From: Apostichopus californicus
Taxonomy: Eukaryota > Echinodermata > Holothuroidea > Aspidochirotida > Stichopodidae
Assembly (NCBI GenBank): GCA_020650975.1
Contig: JAIPMN010004311.1
Location: forward strand, 1-24,145
Direction of reading: 5' to 3'
DNA length: 24,145 nt
Shown here: one piece after another, positions 10,283 to 20,976 of the stretch
How positions within the stretch are numbered: position 1 is the stretch's first letter
How the letters are laid out: each line of letters begins with the position of its first letter
Notes under the pieces: model-generated
Seen by the model: only the letters and a program-made list of their open reading frames with translations
Databases searched by the model: none
Told to the model about the DNA's origin: nothing
Made by a program: the position numbers and the translations under genes

Positions 10283-10721
10283 CTGAGGAAGTTATTGGTA
10301 TATTATGTATGGATAACTTTGAGAAAGCATGAATGGTTTTATGGAAACTATACAATTAAATGTGTGAGAGCATTGATGATATCAAAGATATACAGAATAA
10401 TAAAATGTGTCAATGGTTAAGTCTTTATGGTAACATATCAGAAATGTATCATTTATCGATCATGTTTTCGTTATTTCGATCTTCTAGATAAAGTTTTTTT
10501 GGTTCGCTTTGCGATCATCCTCCACAATTATTATAAACGCATGCTTTAGCTGTTGTGACACCAAGACTTTGGAGCAAACTTTGATCCGCTCAATCTTGTC
10601 TTGATTTCTTCAAGGTTGGTCCTATGTCACACTTAATTAATGTTGCCTTTTTAATTAGTTATTTTAATTATTTTTCAGGAACAGGTTTTCTTGATAGATG
10701 ACTGTGTTTATAATTACTGTA

Positions 10722-10745
10722 TTATTATTATTATTATTATTATTA
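10722..10745. repeat. (TTA)n microsatellite
   Basis: Eight or so uninterrupted TTA units in the intron between exons 9 and 10. The open frame across its reverse strand (poly-Asn) is an artefact of the repeat. Confidence 0.8.
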
Positions 10746-11034
10746 TCATTATTTACTTTGTTACTAGCCCTATTATGACAATTAATATAAAAGACTGCAA
10801 GTAGATATATATACAAATACTCCACAGATGCTGCAATCATCTTTCCATTGCAAATCAACATCGATAAATTATGGAACATTGTAAATATTTATATAAATTA
10901 TCAATCTTCAACTGCTGTTTGGTGTATAAGAGAGAGTTTCCCTGATGTATTTGTAGCCTACCAAGTTCGAGAATCCAAACTTCTGCGTTCATGACATTCA
11001 CGATGCGATATCACTGTATTTGTCATGTACTCAC

Positions 11035-11196
11035 AATGTTTCCATTTGGCAGTTTATACTCATTATTCTGGTCACCATCAGCATTTCCGCAGAGACCGCA
11101 CAGCTTTCCGAAATACCAGGGAGGTACCTCAATCGATGCGGAGCCGTTGCCCAAGAAATTATACTTGATGTTCACACCAAAGTCGGTCATTATCAT
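11035..11196 (-). CDS. Exon 9: VWD domain 2, C-terminal half
   Basis: This exon has 54 codons, phase 0 at both ends, between acceptor ACACTCAG and donor ATT|GTGAGT. It encodes MIMTDFGVNIKYNF, an NGS site, then KLCGLCGNADGDQNNEY. It mirrors exon 3, including the CGLCG motif and the acidic loop. Confidence 0.88.
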
Positions 11197-12925
11197 CTGA
11201 GTGTAGCGTCAAAACGAATGCAAAAGAGAAAAACTAAGGTTATTCTATCTTATCTTTGGACTCAACAGGCCAAGAATATGCTATGGCAATTTTTACGATC
11301 ATAATTTTGTTCAATTCTATTCTTGACGAGTTTTTCCTTTGCTCTAGAGTGGGATATTATATTTGGCTCTTTAATTGGTCGGTAGTCTGCACATGTCTCA
11401 GTAACAAATACCATGTGACTGTTTGGCTTGTATTTAATCTGAAATAAAATGGCTTAAAGCTCTCCAAAAGGCACCCCTATACATAGTGTGAGATAGTTAA
11501 TAATAATTTGGTTATCATTGTTTATATGTCAAGTATTGGTAATGTTCTTTTTGTATTTAACTGAGCATATGTTGTTAATGATATTATATTGTGTCTAGTT
11601 GTAGATTATAGTTTTTTGATGTCTGTCAGTCAATGTTTGGCACTCCAGAGACCCAATATACCCCATGTACTACCCCAGTACTACCCCCATGTAGCCCACT
11701 TGAATGAATACTGCACACATCAATAAAGCCATACTTCATCACATAGGTCATATTGAGAAACCGTCACCAAGATACACTAGCGCAACAATCCAGTCAAGAT
11801 TATTTTAAAAGACAATCCATCTAGACGTTTACCTTCAGTATAACCTCAGTATTATGAAAGTCAAATATGCTAGTTAATAAAATTGGTGCTCAAAACTTTC
11901 TCAATCCTTTTACACTACTCCCTCATCACATAAGTACTCAGTTATGATATTCAAAATTGTGTATCAACTGAATATTTCTAAATGTCTGCGAAGCATTTGA
12001 AGTGTCAACACCTTCATAAGAAACATGTTGCAAAAAGTTTCAGAAATAGAATAGAAATGACCGTCATAGAATATAATTGGATTTCCAAACCCATTTGACT
12101 CTTGGCATGGTTGTGTAGCTTGTCTTCCTCTTATTCCTACTTCACCTTTCACCTTTCAACGCAGACATTTAATCTATCGACCTTCAGACATTTCTCTCTC
12201 ATGCGAGCAGATCAAAGGGAGGGGAACGAGGATTCCCTATTCTGAAATATCGGCACTAAACATTAGCCTCGGACATAGTTTTGTTCAAAAGAACATGACA
12301 AGAATTAGTCCATTAACCACAGGTTGCATTTTCCAGCTCTCTTGACCTCAACTTACTGAAACATTATCGCTCCTGCAAACAGACTGATGAGTTTGGAAGA
12401 GTTGATTTGTTCACACCTTGCCATGTCTGCCTTGATCTGATAGTGATTTGGCTACAAGTGTGTGAAGAGTTGCATAATAGACGAATTGGCAGCTCAACTA
12501 AGGTGCGAAAAGATGGAACTGATCACTCAGCTAACCAACTGGAATAAACCTGCCGTTCACTACAAATGGCGGGTTTTTGGATGCAACATAGCTAATGGAC
12601 ACTTTCGCGGAATGACGGAATGCATTATGTAAAGAATTCTTCACACCCAAGCATTCCATGCTTTGTATCAATGTTTTAATAATGCACCACCATATAGTTG
12701 GTAGTAATTTCGGTACCCGCAAGTCTAACTTGTCTTCCGGCTACATCTTCCCAAAAAAATCTGCCAGATTTAAACATGTTAAGGAAGATGATACTTTTAG
12801 CTATATATGTACTAATTTACTGAAATGATCTCCCTTTTGCATTTGGTAAATTACTAAATACAAGGCTGCCTATCAAATCAAATACTTACAACTATACTAT
12901 GAATATTCACGAGTGATATACTCAC
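11197..12925 (-). other. Intron within VWD domain 2
   Basis: The largest intron, about 1.7 kb. It is AT-rich. I see no exon-like frame flanked by good splice sites and no clear mobile element on either strand. Confidence 0.5.
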
Positions 12926-13254
12926 AAGACTTGGGTAACTTAGAGTGATTACTACACCACTATCTTCATCCACATATGGATAAGAATCCACGTAGCTTCC
13001 TTGAACTGTTGCCTGACCCGAGCTGTCGATCACGTAAGTCTTTCCCTTGACCGACAGTCGTATGGATTTCAGATTGGTAGATTCGTAGCCATCCAAGGTC
13101 TTTTCGTTAGTTCCGACGACTCTGAAAGTCGGCACGCCACGAATTCTTCCGCAGGTCTCGGTCAGCTTGTAGCTGCACTCTCCGGCGAATCTATACATCA
13201 CATTATCATACGTGTTGTAGTGAGGATCACCAAAAATTTGGCAAAACTTTGTAG
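12926..13254 (-). CDS. Exon 8: VWD domain 2, N-terminal half
   Basis: This 329 nt exon follows acceptor CCTTTTTCAG and ends at donor CTT|GTGAGT. The split Ala codon joins exon 7. It begins TKFCQIFGDPHYNTYDN and continues VMYRFAGECSYKLTETCGR. The GDPH motif is at 13220-13231 (model residues 816-819), so both VWD domains keep the possible autocleavage site. It is the counterpart of exon 2, six bases longer. Confidence 0.88.
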
Positions 13255-13727
13255 CTGAAAAAGGTTTTAAAAAAAAAGAGGAAATGTTTGGAATTGTTTG
13301 TGGTTATTTATTTATCAATCTCACAAGTAACTCTAGAGAATATGTAGAGAAACAAACAAGAGATTAGGACTTTCTCCTGAATATTTACGTGCAAGATTTT
13401 TAACCTTTGAGAGAAAAAAAGAAAAAAAAGAAGGTAGTTCGCACTAAGTTTTATTCGACTTCAATATATCTTCTCAAAATACCATCGATTACATTATGGG
13501 TAATATAAAATCATATATTTCAACAAAGAACAAGATAATTACTGCAGAGCTCAAAGAATATCTCCACAAAAATCATCCTTCCAGAATATTGCACAACCAG
13601 CCAATGACCTTGCCTCTGGGTGTTTTTACACTAGATCCAGATCTGATCTCGATCCTGCTCAGGATCCGATCATGTGCTCGAGATTAAGGTTGTACAACAA
13701 ATGAAAGGGGGTGGGGAAGATCTGACC

Positions 13728-13749
13728 CCAAGCATGAGATCATGCTTGG
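13728..13749. repeat. Perfect short inverted repeat (hairpin)
   Basis: A 10-bp stem (CCAAGCATGA / TCATGCTTGG) is separated by only two bases. It lies within a region rich in GATC-containing inverted sequences that flanks the TTAA element and may be the edge of a larger repeat. Confidence 0.6.
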
Positions 13750-13957
13750 AATGTCAATGCTCTAAGATTCTCGGTGACCCAAGATTATCAGTGAACTTTA
13801 CATTATGCAACTGCCGACTTCCTCACTGAACTTCACAGTGCAGAAGTGCGAGTAGTGCTGCATATTTAACCAGTGTGTAAACTAAAGTACTACAGTCTGG
13901 AAGCCACTCCCGCTTAAGCACTTGCAGTGCACACAGGGAAGATTAGAGTACAAGCTA

Positions 13958-14328
13958 TTAAAGGCATTGAAGATTCGCCCTTAAGCCACGTGCGGCCATC
14001 TGAAAAAGCTAACTTTCTGTTGCTTGCAAGTGACGTTTTGTTTGTGTCACTACAAAATGCAGACAGTAATGAAACATAATACCTTGTTATCTTTAGCTGG
14101 ACCTGAGATGTACATCACTGTATCGTTTATACACTGTGCTGTGGGTATTGACCGCAGCTGTATGTACTGACTGTACACTATAGTGTCTAATTACCGATGG
14201 TAGCAAGCTGTGTGTGTATTTTCTGGGATAGATGGTGGTGTCTAACACTTCTGTTACACCTCATTCGAAACTAGGTCAGATTACCGGCATTAGACGTTTC
14301 TTTTTGTGCAAGTCTTCACACCCTTTAA
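13958..14328. mobile_element. TTAA-flanked MITE (piggyBac-like TSD), about 371 bp
   Basis: TTAA at 13958-13961 and at 14325-14328 bracket imperfect terminal inverted repeats. The left end reads AGGCATTGAAGATTCGCCC, and the reverse complement of the right end reads AGGGTGTGAAGACTTGCAC. The interior has no open frame. TTAA duplications are typical of piggyBac-type transposition, so a non-autonomous piggyBac-like MITE is the best guess. It lies in the intron between exons 7 and 8. Confidence 0.6.
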
Positions 14329-14525
14329 GTGTAAATGCAAGGCATGTTACATTATTCACTGGTAATGCGATCTTCTGATAAAATCAGCAGATCAGATCCA
14401 GGTCTAGTTTAAGAGCGCCCTCTCTCTTCCTCTCTCATTCTCTAATCTTCCTTCTTGATAAACAGAAGACATGAGCTGATAAACAGAATTTGAAGAACAG
14501 AGGTTAAGATTGAAGGCATTCTTAC

Positions 14526-14700
14526 CTGGTTCGCAGAAAGTACCGTTCCCGACAAATCCGTCGTTGCAGAAACAATTCCGGACTCCTCCACGGATATCGC
14601 ATTCTGCATTCTCGTCGCAGAATATTTCTGTACATTCTAAGGTTCCGTTTTGGCAGAAACAGGTGAGGGTGCAGTCTTCAAACATCACTTCTTCTCCATC
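14526..14700 (-). CDS. Exon 7: TILa/EGF-like segment of module 1
   Basis: This 175 nt exon encodes DGEEVMFEDCTLTCFCQNG followed by CTEIFCDENAECDIRGGV and CFCNDGFVGNGTFC. The first part looks like a VWC/TILa extension, and the second is an EGF-like unit (C..NA.C....G...C.C..G..G.G..C). There are two NGT glycosylation sites. The acceptor is CCACATTAG and the donor CCAG|GTAAGA. Phase is 0 in and 1 out; it closes a module that is phase 1 at both ends and 398 codons long. Confidence 0.86.
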
Positions 14701-14790
14701 CTAATGTGGGAAAGGAGGAAACAGGAGAAGTCTTAAAAATATTTTATTTTTATCTACGCAAAGTCTCTTGTAGATACTACGTACATGATA

Positions 14791-14880
14791 TAATAATAAT
14801 AATAAATCAGTTCTTAATATAGCGCCAAATACCAAAACGCCTCTAGGCGCTTTACAAAACCTAACACAAATAAAAAAATA
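14791..14880. repeat. Interspersed-repeat remnant with AATAAT microsatellite
   Basis: A short (AAT)n tract at 14791-14805 is followed by AATATAGCGCC ... AGGCGCTTTACAAAA. The AGCGCC/GGCGCT inverted pair is at 14821-14826 and 14846-14851. 'TATAGCGC...GCGCTTTACA' ends of this kind are widespread in marine animal genomes as repeat termini. The family cannot be named from this fragment. Confidence 0.4.
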
Positions 14881-15380
14881 AAAAGACAGAGAAATCAAAT
14901 GAATAAAAAGCCTAGAAAACACATAAACGAAAATTAAACAGTATGTAAAATACGAACACAAAATCTTAAAAACAAGAGAATACTATAAAACATACCAAAA
15001 CCTATAAAAAAAACATATCACTGAATTGTTGAGATGTTTGTTCCCATGGAAACTACACGATCTGATAGATCTGTGCACAACAACTTGAAGCCGAAATGAC
15101 TTACCAACTACACAGACTGTTAAACCTGGCTCATTGGGATTTCTCTTAATCCAGATCTTGGATCATCCAGATTAGATGTCCAATGATTCATTGTCTTTGA
15201 TAGTAGTGGACAATCAATATTTTGTCAGTCGCTTATAGATTGGGACAAACTAAAACTTTAATTACTTTACACTACTGTATTTAAAGGTCATCAGTTTTTG
15301 GCCCAAAATTTTAAAATGATAACAATTGATGCTCGGTGTTCAAAAGTACTTTCTCAACGGCCTCTGATCCTCCAAATTCC

Positions 15381-15647
15381 TTCCGGGGACCTTATTATTG
15401 GAAGGCACCGGCGTTAGCTCAGTGGTTGACGCCGGTGCCTTTCAATCATAAGGTCTCCAGTTCGAGTCACTCCAAGATTAATGTATGTCGTCCAGTTACA
15501 GAGTTGTTGACAATTCATAATCATGGACGTTAAATTTGAATGTAAGAGACTGACTTCGGTCAGCTTGCGGCTTTGATAAGCCAATGAGGCTTCTTTGCGA
15601 GTTCCAGATTGCAGGAGGATCTAAAATACATACAAAATACACACATA
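15381..15647 (+). mobile_element. tRNA-derived SINE candidate
   Basis: GTTAGCTCAGTGGTTGACG (15412-15430) matches a tRNA A box, and AGTTCGAGTCAC near 15460 matches a B box, the internal pol III promoter of tRNA genes. A tRNA-unrelated body of about 170 bp and an A/C-rich tail follow. CAAATTCC occurs immediately before (15373-15380) and after (15648-15655), a candidate target-site duplication. The element lies in the intron between exons 6 and 7, antisense to the gene. The anticodon-arm region is not a convincing functional tRNA. Confidence 0.65.
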
Positions 15648-16369
15648 CAAATTCCAAATATTACAGAAGAGACCATGGCAGTGTGTGCTGCGGTTCTTTG
15701 TATTGTGGTGCCCAAAAAACACAGGAAACTAGATTATTCTGTGTTTTTTATACCTAACCGGACATCTCTCGGTTCCGAGATTACTTTCCTATTAGTCTCC
15801 AAGTTACTTGTGAATGTTATCTTTAACAAAAATTTGCTTCTGTTCTTTTCAACTGTCTTGAAACAACCATGGTCACCACAGATACACTGCAGTAATGTTG
15901 GGTTGGGGTGACTGCACCTGCCTCAACATTTGAGAAAGTGGTGAATGGGGTTGTTGACACTCTTCAAAAAATAGAAGGCTTCAAGGCTAGTGCTTTTACC
16001 CACAATCATCACTTGCATATGGATTAAAGTGCTGTTGCTGGCTTCCTAATCCTTGGGAAATATTAAAACTAATGACAAGGATAAACAAAATAGGCATTGC
16101 TGGGAGCTGGAATGGGTATCCAGGGGTCATAAAGAAAATGGAAGAGGTCATAAAAAAAAATGGTACTAATATATTGACAACCAAAAAAAAAATTGAAGGA
16201 TTCCATTTTAAAATACCCAATGTATGGAATGAAAGCTAGTGGAAACTGCATTTTATTTCTAGTGAAATAATTTCATTGTTCATTCAAACTTTTTTTCTAG
16301 ATGTCTGCAGTCAGTTTTACTGTTATTATTTAACTTTGAAATGAAATTAAGATGACTTAAATGACTTAC

Positions 16370-16572
16370 TGATGCATATCCCCCATCGGGTAGTGGACAA
16401 CCACACATAGACTGGTTGACACACCTGGTACCGTCTAGGAATGTACCGGGTGGACATTCACAGGTTTCCAGACAGCTCATTGGGCAATCATCCAACGGGT
16501 TTTCATCTACACACGTAGCTGGGCATCCTGTTCCACATGGATTGTATACCAAGCCCTCTGGACAGTCAATGG
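16370..16572 (-). CDS. Exon 6: TIL domain 1
   Basis: This 203 nt exon encodes a trypsin-inhibitor-like cysteine-rich (TIL) domain. It reads IDCPEGLVYNPCGTGCPATC, then DDCPMSCLETCECPPGTFL and CVNQSMCGCPLPDGGYAS. The ten-cysteine pattern and the phrase CECPPG are typical. It contains an NQS glycosylation site. The acceptor is TATGTTAG and the donor TCA|GTAAGT, and it leaves in phase 0. Its length is identical to exon 12. In such proteins TIL domains usually act as structural linkers after C8; protease inhibition is not implied. Confidence 0.87.
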
Positions 16573-17319
16573 CTAACATACAACGAAGATAAAAGACAAA
16601 ATTTACGTGGACTGACTTAATTAAAATTTGTCTGAACGGTCTGAATAAAACCTTGACTAAACATCATTTAAATTAGCAATAAAATGTCTATCAAACAATA
16701 TATGAATATTAATTTTGGTTTGGATTGGGAGAAGATGTTGGCATGGAAACATAACTTCTCTCAGCATTTTACCATTTATAGTCTGTTTGGTTTGAATAAG
16801 GGAAAGTAACAAATTCCTGCTGAATAAAAATTTAAAATTTAGATGGCCATACAAGTACACATCACTAAGCTATAAAAACCATTATTTTGTGTCATTTCTC
16901 ATGAATATTTCCTAAGATTTCCCTTTCTTTCCTGTATATATTTTGTTCTTTTCATTTTCTATAGTTTTTTAAAGTTCTTTCCCACACCCTGTATATTTGC
17001 CAGATAACCATGGTTACAATATGATATGATAAAGTGCTCACTAAAATTCTGTCATGAAAAGAAATCAGTGAAATATCACATGGTACCACTGAACTACAAG
17101 GTAACAGAAACTTATACCATCTTGCCAGTTCTCTCCAAAGAAAATACAATCGCTCATACTTGCCAAGGTGGAGAGGGAGTGATGACTTGTTCTTTGTATT
17201 TGTGAATTCATTCCTATTTTATTAAAACTTTTTAACTCAAAAATAAAACGGTAATAAAAAGCTACAATTCAGATTTTTTTTTATAGTTCTTATGGTATTG
17301 TAGTCTTGTTTAGGTTTAC
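16573..17319 (-). other. Intron between C8-1 and TIL-1
   Basis: AT-rich intron of 747 nt. I see nothing in it beyond splice signals. The introns at 17503-17954 and 18109-19383 are also without recognised genes. Confidence 0.5.
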
Positions 17320-17502
17320 CACATTGATCTCTTGTCGCCCTCCAATTCCCTGGTCTCTCTCCCGAGTTACGACAAGCCTGTGCATACTGCTCAAAGTGGT
17401 TACATAGCATGCTATCATCTGGAAGCATTGCACAGAGATCATAAATACAAGTCTCATAGTAAGGGTCTGGGTCAACAACGTCCAAACAATCGGCAAAAGG
17501 AC
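17320..17502 (-). CDS. Exon 5: C8 domain 1, C-terminal half
   Basis: This 183 nt exon encodes PFADCLDVVDPDPYYETC, then YDLCAMLPDDSMLCNHFEQYAQAC and ends NWRATRDQC. This is the textbook second half of a C8 domain. Its length is identical to exon 11 of module 2. The acceptor is TTTCTCCCTGCAG and the donor TGTG|GTAAAC, a weaker site than most in this gene. The last base plus CC of exon 6 gives Ala. Confidence 0.87.
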
Positions 17503-17954
17503 CTGCAGGGAGAAAGAGAGCAATCATTGAAAACTAACAAAGTAAAACATTCAAAGGTCATTTTACCATAAATATGAGACGAAGAAAAAAACAACTTTTG
17601 CTAGTCTTATATGCTTTAGATACATATATACTGGCATATATATTTTGATACCATTTGTGCTTTCTTTACAACATATAGAGCTAGGGATGAGTTTATTGAT
17701 ACATTAAGGAACAGGATTTTCTTTTATGAATTAAGGTAGGTCCCCACATCGTTGTCAATATAACGAAAGGTTGTGCAAAAGAGGGAGGTGGGGAGGAATG
17801 TAGATGGATGGATACTAGGCTTTAGGTATAATTTGACAATTCAATATTACATAAGAGTCTATCAGGAGGACATGTATTGAAAATTGAAATACATGTCTAT
17901 TTTTCAACCTAGCTCTAGAAGTCTACTAAATGAACAGAAAAGTTGTGAAAGTAC

Positions 17955-18108
17955 CTCTCGGTTTTCGTAGAATGGCACAGAGTTGTCTGGCTCTTGGCAG
18001 GTTTGGTGAGCCTCCACCATCATCACAGGGTTCCACTGGTCTGTACGCCTCACAGGTTTCTCTAACATTCACAACCCAACTGGTCGCAAAATTGTCGACT
18101 GAGGAAAT
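17955..18108 (-). CDS. Exon 4: C8 domain 1, N-terminal half
   Basis: The 154 nt exon (51 codons plus one base) lies between acceptor TTCTTGTCAG and donor GAGAG|GTACTT. It encodes ISSVDNFATSWVV...CEAYRPVEPCDD...RQLCAILRKPR. The 'F..SW' opening after a VWD and the cysteine spacing match the start of C8 domains in VWF/FCGBP-type modules. The split glycine codon G+GT leads into exon 5. Confidence 0.85.
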
Positions 18109-19383
18109 CTGACAAGAACATTTAAATTTTAAAATAAATTACATTGTACCAACAAGTAAATTATAGGCATGGTCTAATGGTTGTCATGGGAGATAACAAG
18201 TCTGGCCAGCAAAAAAATCCAAGTGTCAGTATAAACAAGCACAAATAAGCCTAGGCTAAGTTAACTTAGTTATATCATTTGTAGCCTGAATAAGGCAAGC
18301 ATACTGCCACATGAAGGCCTAGGTTCTCGAGCTACTGTGTTCAGGTCTCAGTGGTTCCTATATTTGACTGTCCTAGCACGTAGTACTACACTAGTGCAGT
18401 TGTCTTTACGCCTGAAGTAGCATAGCGCAAGAGTGGCTACACGATCACAGCGACGGATTTCGCATAATTAATACCATAGTTATTTCAATGACTGCAAGAA
18501 ATGACCTACCAAGCGTGCTGGCGGTTTTGATGTTTTCAAAGAGATCAATGCTTCCAGTACAACTGTAAAAATCTTATTTTAAGCTTAATCACAGCATTAT
18601 GTCTGGAAGAAGTAGATAACTCAAGAATGAGCCTCCTAGTCATAGGTTCGTCCGAGGAAGACTTGTGCCATCAGACTCAAGCGTTTTGAACTGCGCTACA
18701 TTTGGTAAGGTACAACAACAGTGTTACAAAAGTTATCTAGGCATGTATACGTAATGTTAATTGCCGTCGCTTTGTTCGGAAAATTGTAAAATGTTTCTGG
18801 CCTGTTATACAGACTTGTGAAGATTCGCTTCATCGGAAGGTCGAAACACTACTAGAAGATTTTTTATTTCTTTCTACCTCTATATGGACTTACTAGAGTA
18901 TGTGACTAAAGCTTTTGTTCTATGGGATCAAAGCTATATGTATTCGAGTTTTCTCACGTTGAAGGAAGGATCACTCGAATGATCCCCAAATTCACCTTAC
19001 CCCAAATTAACAATAATTATAGGCCCCACTTTTTTCGAGAAAAGCAAATAGTGTGATACAAAATGTGCACCCCCTCCACTCTATACCTCTTTCTGTCCTT
19101 GCTTATGCATGATGGTTTATACCTGGCTAGTGGCACAACATATGAATTACACACACAATTACACATTAATGTTCCTTAACTTATATGTTTTTTTTATATC
19201 GCTGTATGCGTGTTTCTTTGTTTCTTTTGTTAACCACTCTCTTCTCCTATACTTGGATTTTCTTCAAAAAGTTTTCCATTATATTCCCTAATCTCTCTAT
19301 TTTTTGGGATGGTAAATCTTCCTATTTGTTCTTCAAACAGATTGTCAGGTCGACTCTTAGCATGTATTAAAGAGATCACTTAC

Positions 19384-19539
19384 CAGATCGCCCTCGGGTG
19401 AGACAAAATCGTTTGAAGAATCACCGTCGTAGGTCCCACAGAGACCACAGACTGCACCTTGGTAACTTGAGGGGAGCCCGATTTCTGCATTGTATTTATT
19501 ATCAATGCGAATAGCTAATCCAAACTCTGTCATCAAAAT
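19384..19539 (-). CDS. Exon 3: VWD domain 1, C-terminal half
   Basis: This exon has 52 codons, phase 0 at both ends, between acceptor TTACAG and donor CTG|GTAAGT. It encodes ILMTEFGLAIRIDN... and the hallmark VCGLCGTYDGD...NDF. The CxxC within CGLCG is the conserved VWD motif linked in VWF and mucins to disulfide exchange and multimer formation; the Asp-rich GTYDGD part is Ca-binding in that family. It is equivalent to exon 9 (162 nt) in the second module. Confidence 0.88.
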
Positions 19540-20118
19540 CTGTAATAAATGATAATTTTGTTCACGAAATTGTTAGGTCTTCAAAATAACTTTAATAATA
19601 AATATATTATAGAGAAAAATATGCGAACTGTTACTAAGATATACACAATTGTCCTTATTTCTTTGTCTTTATCACTGAATCAATCAAAATAATAGTTTGA
19701 ATATTTGTGTTATTTAGATTAATTAATTTAATAACCGTATACTCAAATGTCAAAATGGATCCAACTATTCCTAAAGTAAACTTTCCCTTTCTTTTCCCTT
19801 TGAAGACAGAATCGACCCCCCCCCCCCGAACGCCCAGCTAGAAGGCCCTCAACCAGGGGTTCTCAATTCAATTTCTGTACGAGGGCTAGAATTAAAGTAA
19901 AAGGCATTGGTTGAGAGAACCAAAATCTTACAATAGTTTCAGTCCTTACGGGACAATATACCAATTTATCACAAGCCATATGGGATGGGGTTGGAGGGGG
20001 TAGGTTGGGACGGGCGGATTTCACTCCCGAGTAGCCTAATGGTAATCATTATTCTAGACGCACCACTGTATCTAGGAGGCTACATTACTGATTATTATTA
20101 CCGTAATCATTGTCTTAC

Positions 20119-20441
20119 CCGGTGAGGCATGTTGTAATATATGGAGACACCGAAACGATCAGAGTACGGTAGCTTTTTGATCACACCATCTACTCGTACT
20201 TCGTTATTAGGCATTAGTTCGTAGACTTTCCCGAAGATAAAGAGCTTCAATGATCCCAGAAGTGAGAACATATGAGAGGGTCTAAACTTAAAGTTATCAC
20301 CGATAATTCTGAAGGGGTACAAGTCGCCGTACTTTCCACATGTTTCTACAAGTGTATATTCACAGTCTCCTTGGAAACTGTATTTTCTGCCGTCGAATGT
20401 AAGGTAATGTGGATCTCCCCAGATCTGACACCTTGCTTCCA
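20119..20441 (-). CDS. Exon 2: VWD domain 1, N-terminal half
   Basis: The acceptor CTATCTTTAG and donor CGG|GTAAGA bound 323 nt. The split first codon (G+TG, Val) fits the preceding exon. The sequence starts EARCQIWGDPHYLTFDG, the standard opening of a von Willebrand type D domain. The GDPH motif lies at 20407-20418 (model residues 418-421). In FCGBP and MUC2 the Asp-Pro bond of GDPH is cleaved autocatalytically, so cleavage here is inferred from the motif. Cysteines follow in the usual CEYTLVETCG pattern. The exon ends in phase 0 and continues into exon 3. Confidence 0.88.
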
Positions 20442-20746
20442 CTAAAGATAGAAAGTAGAAATACATGATTAAATATTTAACGAACATAAATGCCCAGAAG
20501 ACAGACAGGTGTGACTAATATTACGAGGGACGAGTCTGGATTGCTTAGGGTAGAGGAAGTGTAGTGGGGTGGGGGCGGGGAATCGACTACGGCACAAAAC
20601 GAAATCGCAAGCCCGACAATTATTATTAACTATCCCCCCCCCCCTCCTTCTCCTGCAATCAAGTAAGAGTGATAATCAAGCAAAATAGTAAACATATATG
20701 CATTATTATCTCAAATACTGGTGTAATTAGTCATATGAAAATATAA

Positions 20747-20937
20747 TACATACATGCACTCATACACACATGCATACATACACCCATATACATACACGCA
20801 TAGATACATACATACATATATCATCCGCCCACACATACACACATACACGCACACATACACCCACACACACAGACACACACATACATATACACCCACACAT
20901 ACACACATACAAACATACACGCATACACACATATATT
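20747..20937. repeat. ACATAC/CACACA-type microsatellite
   Basis: About 190 bp of interrupted (AC)n, (ACAT)n and (CACACAT)n repeats lie close to the donor end of the intron between exons 1 and 2. Overlapping frames rich in His/Thr/Tyr or Val/Cys/Tyr on both strands are by-products of the repeat. Confidence 0.9.
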
Positions 20938-20976
20938 AATAGTTTTACCATTTATAATATGACTATAGTTTCCTAC

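Noticed and set aside
14701-14961. Minus-strand hydrophobic frame of 86 codons next to exon 7
   Set aside because: It runs through the intron and the AAT/GCGC repeat remnant; exon 7 begins at a clear acceptor at 14700.
15401-15470. Functional tRNA gene
   Set aside because: A and B box matches are present, but no proper cloverleaf could be drawn, and the SINE body, tail and flanking duplication explain the sequence.
19855-19925. hAT-type end (CAGGGGTTCTCAA...) with nearby TTGAGAGAACC
   Set aside because: The inverted pair is only about 60 bp apart and poorly conserved; at best a decayed fragment, not enough to annotate.
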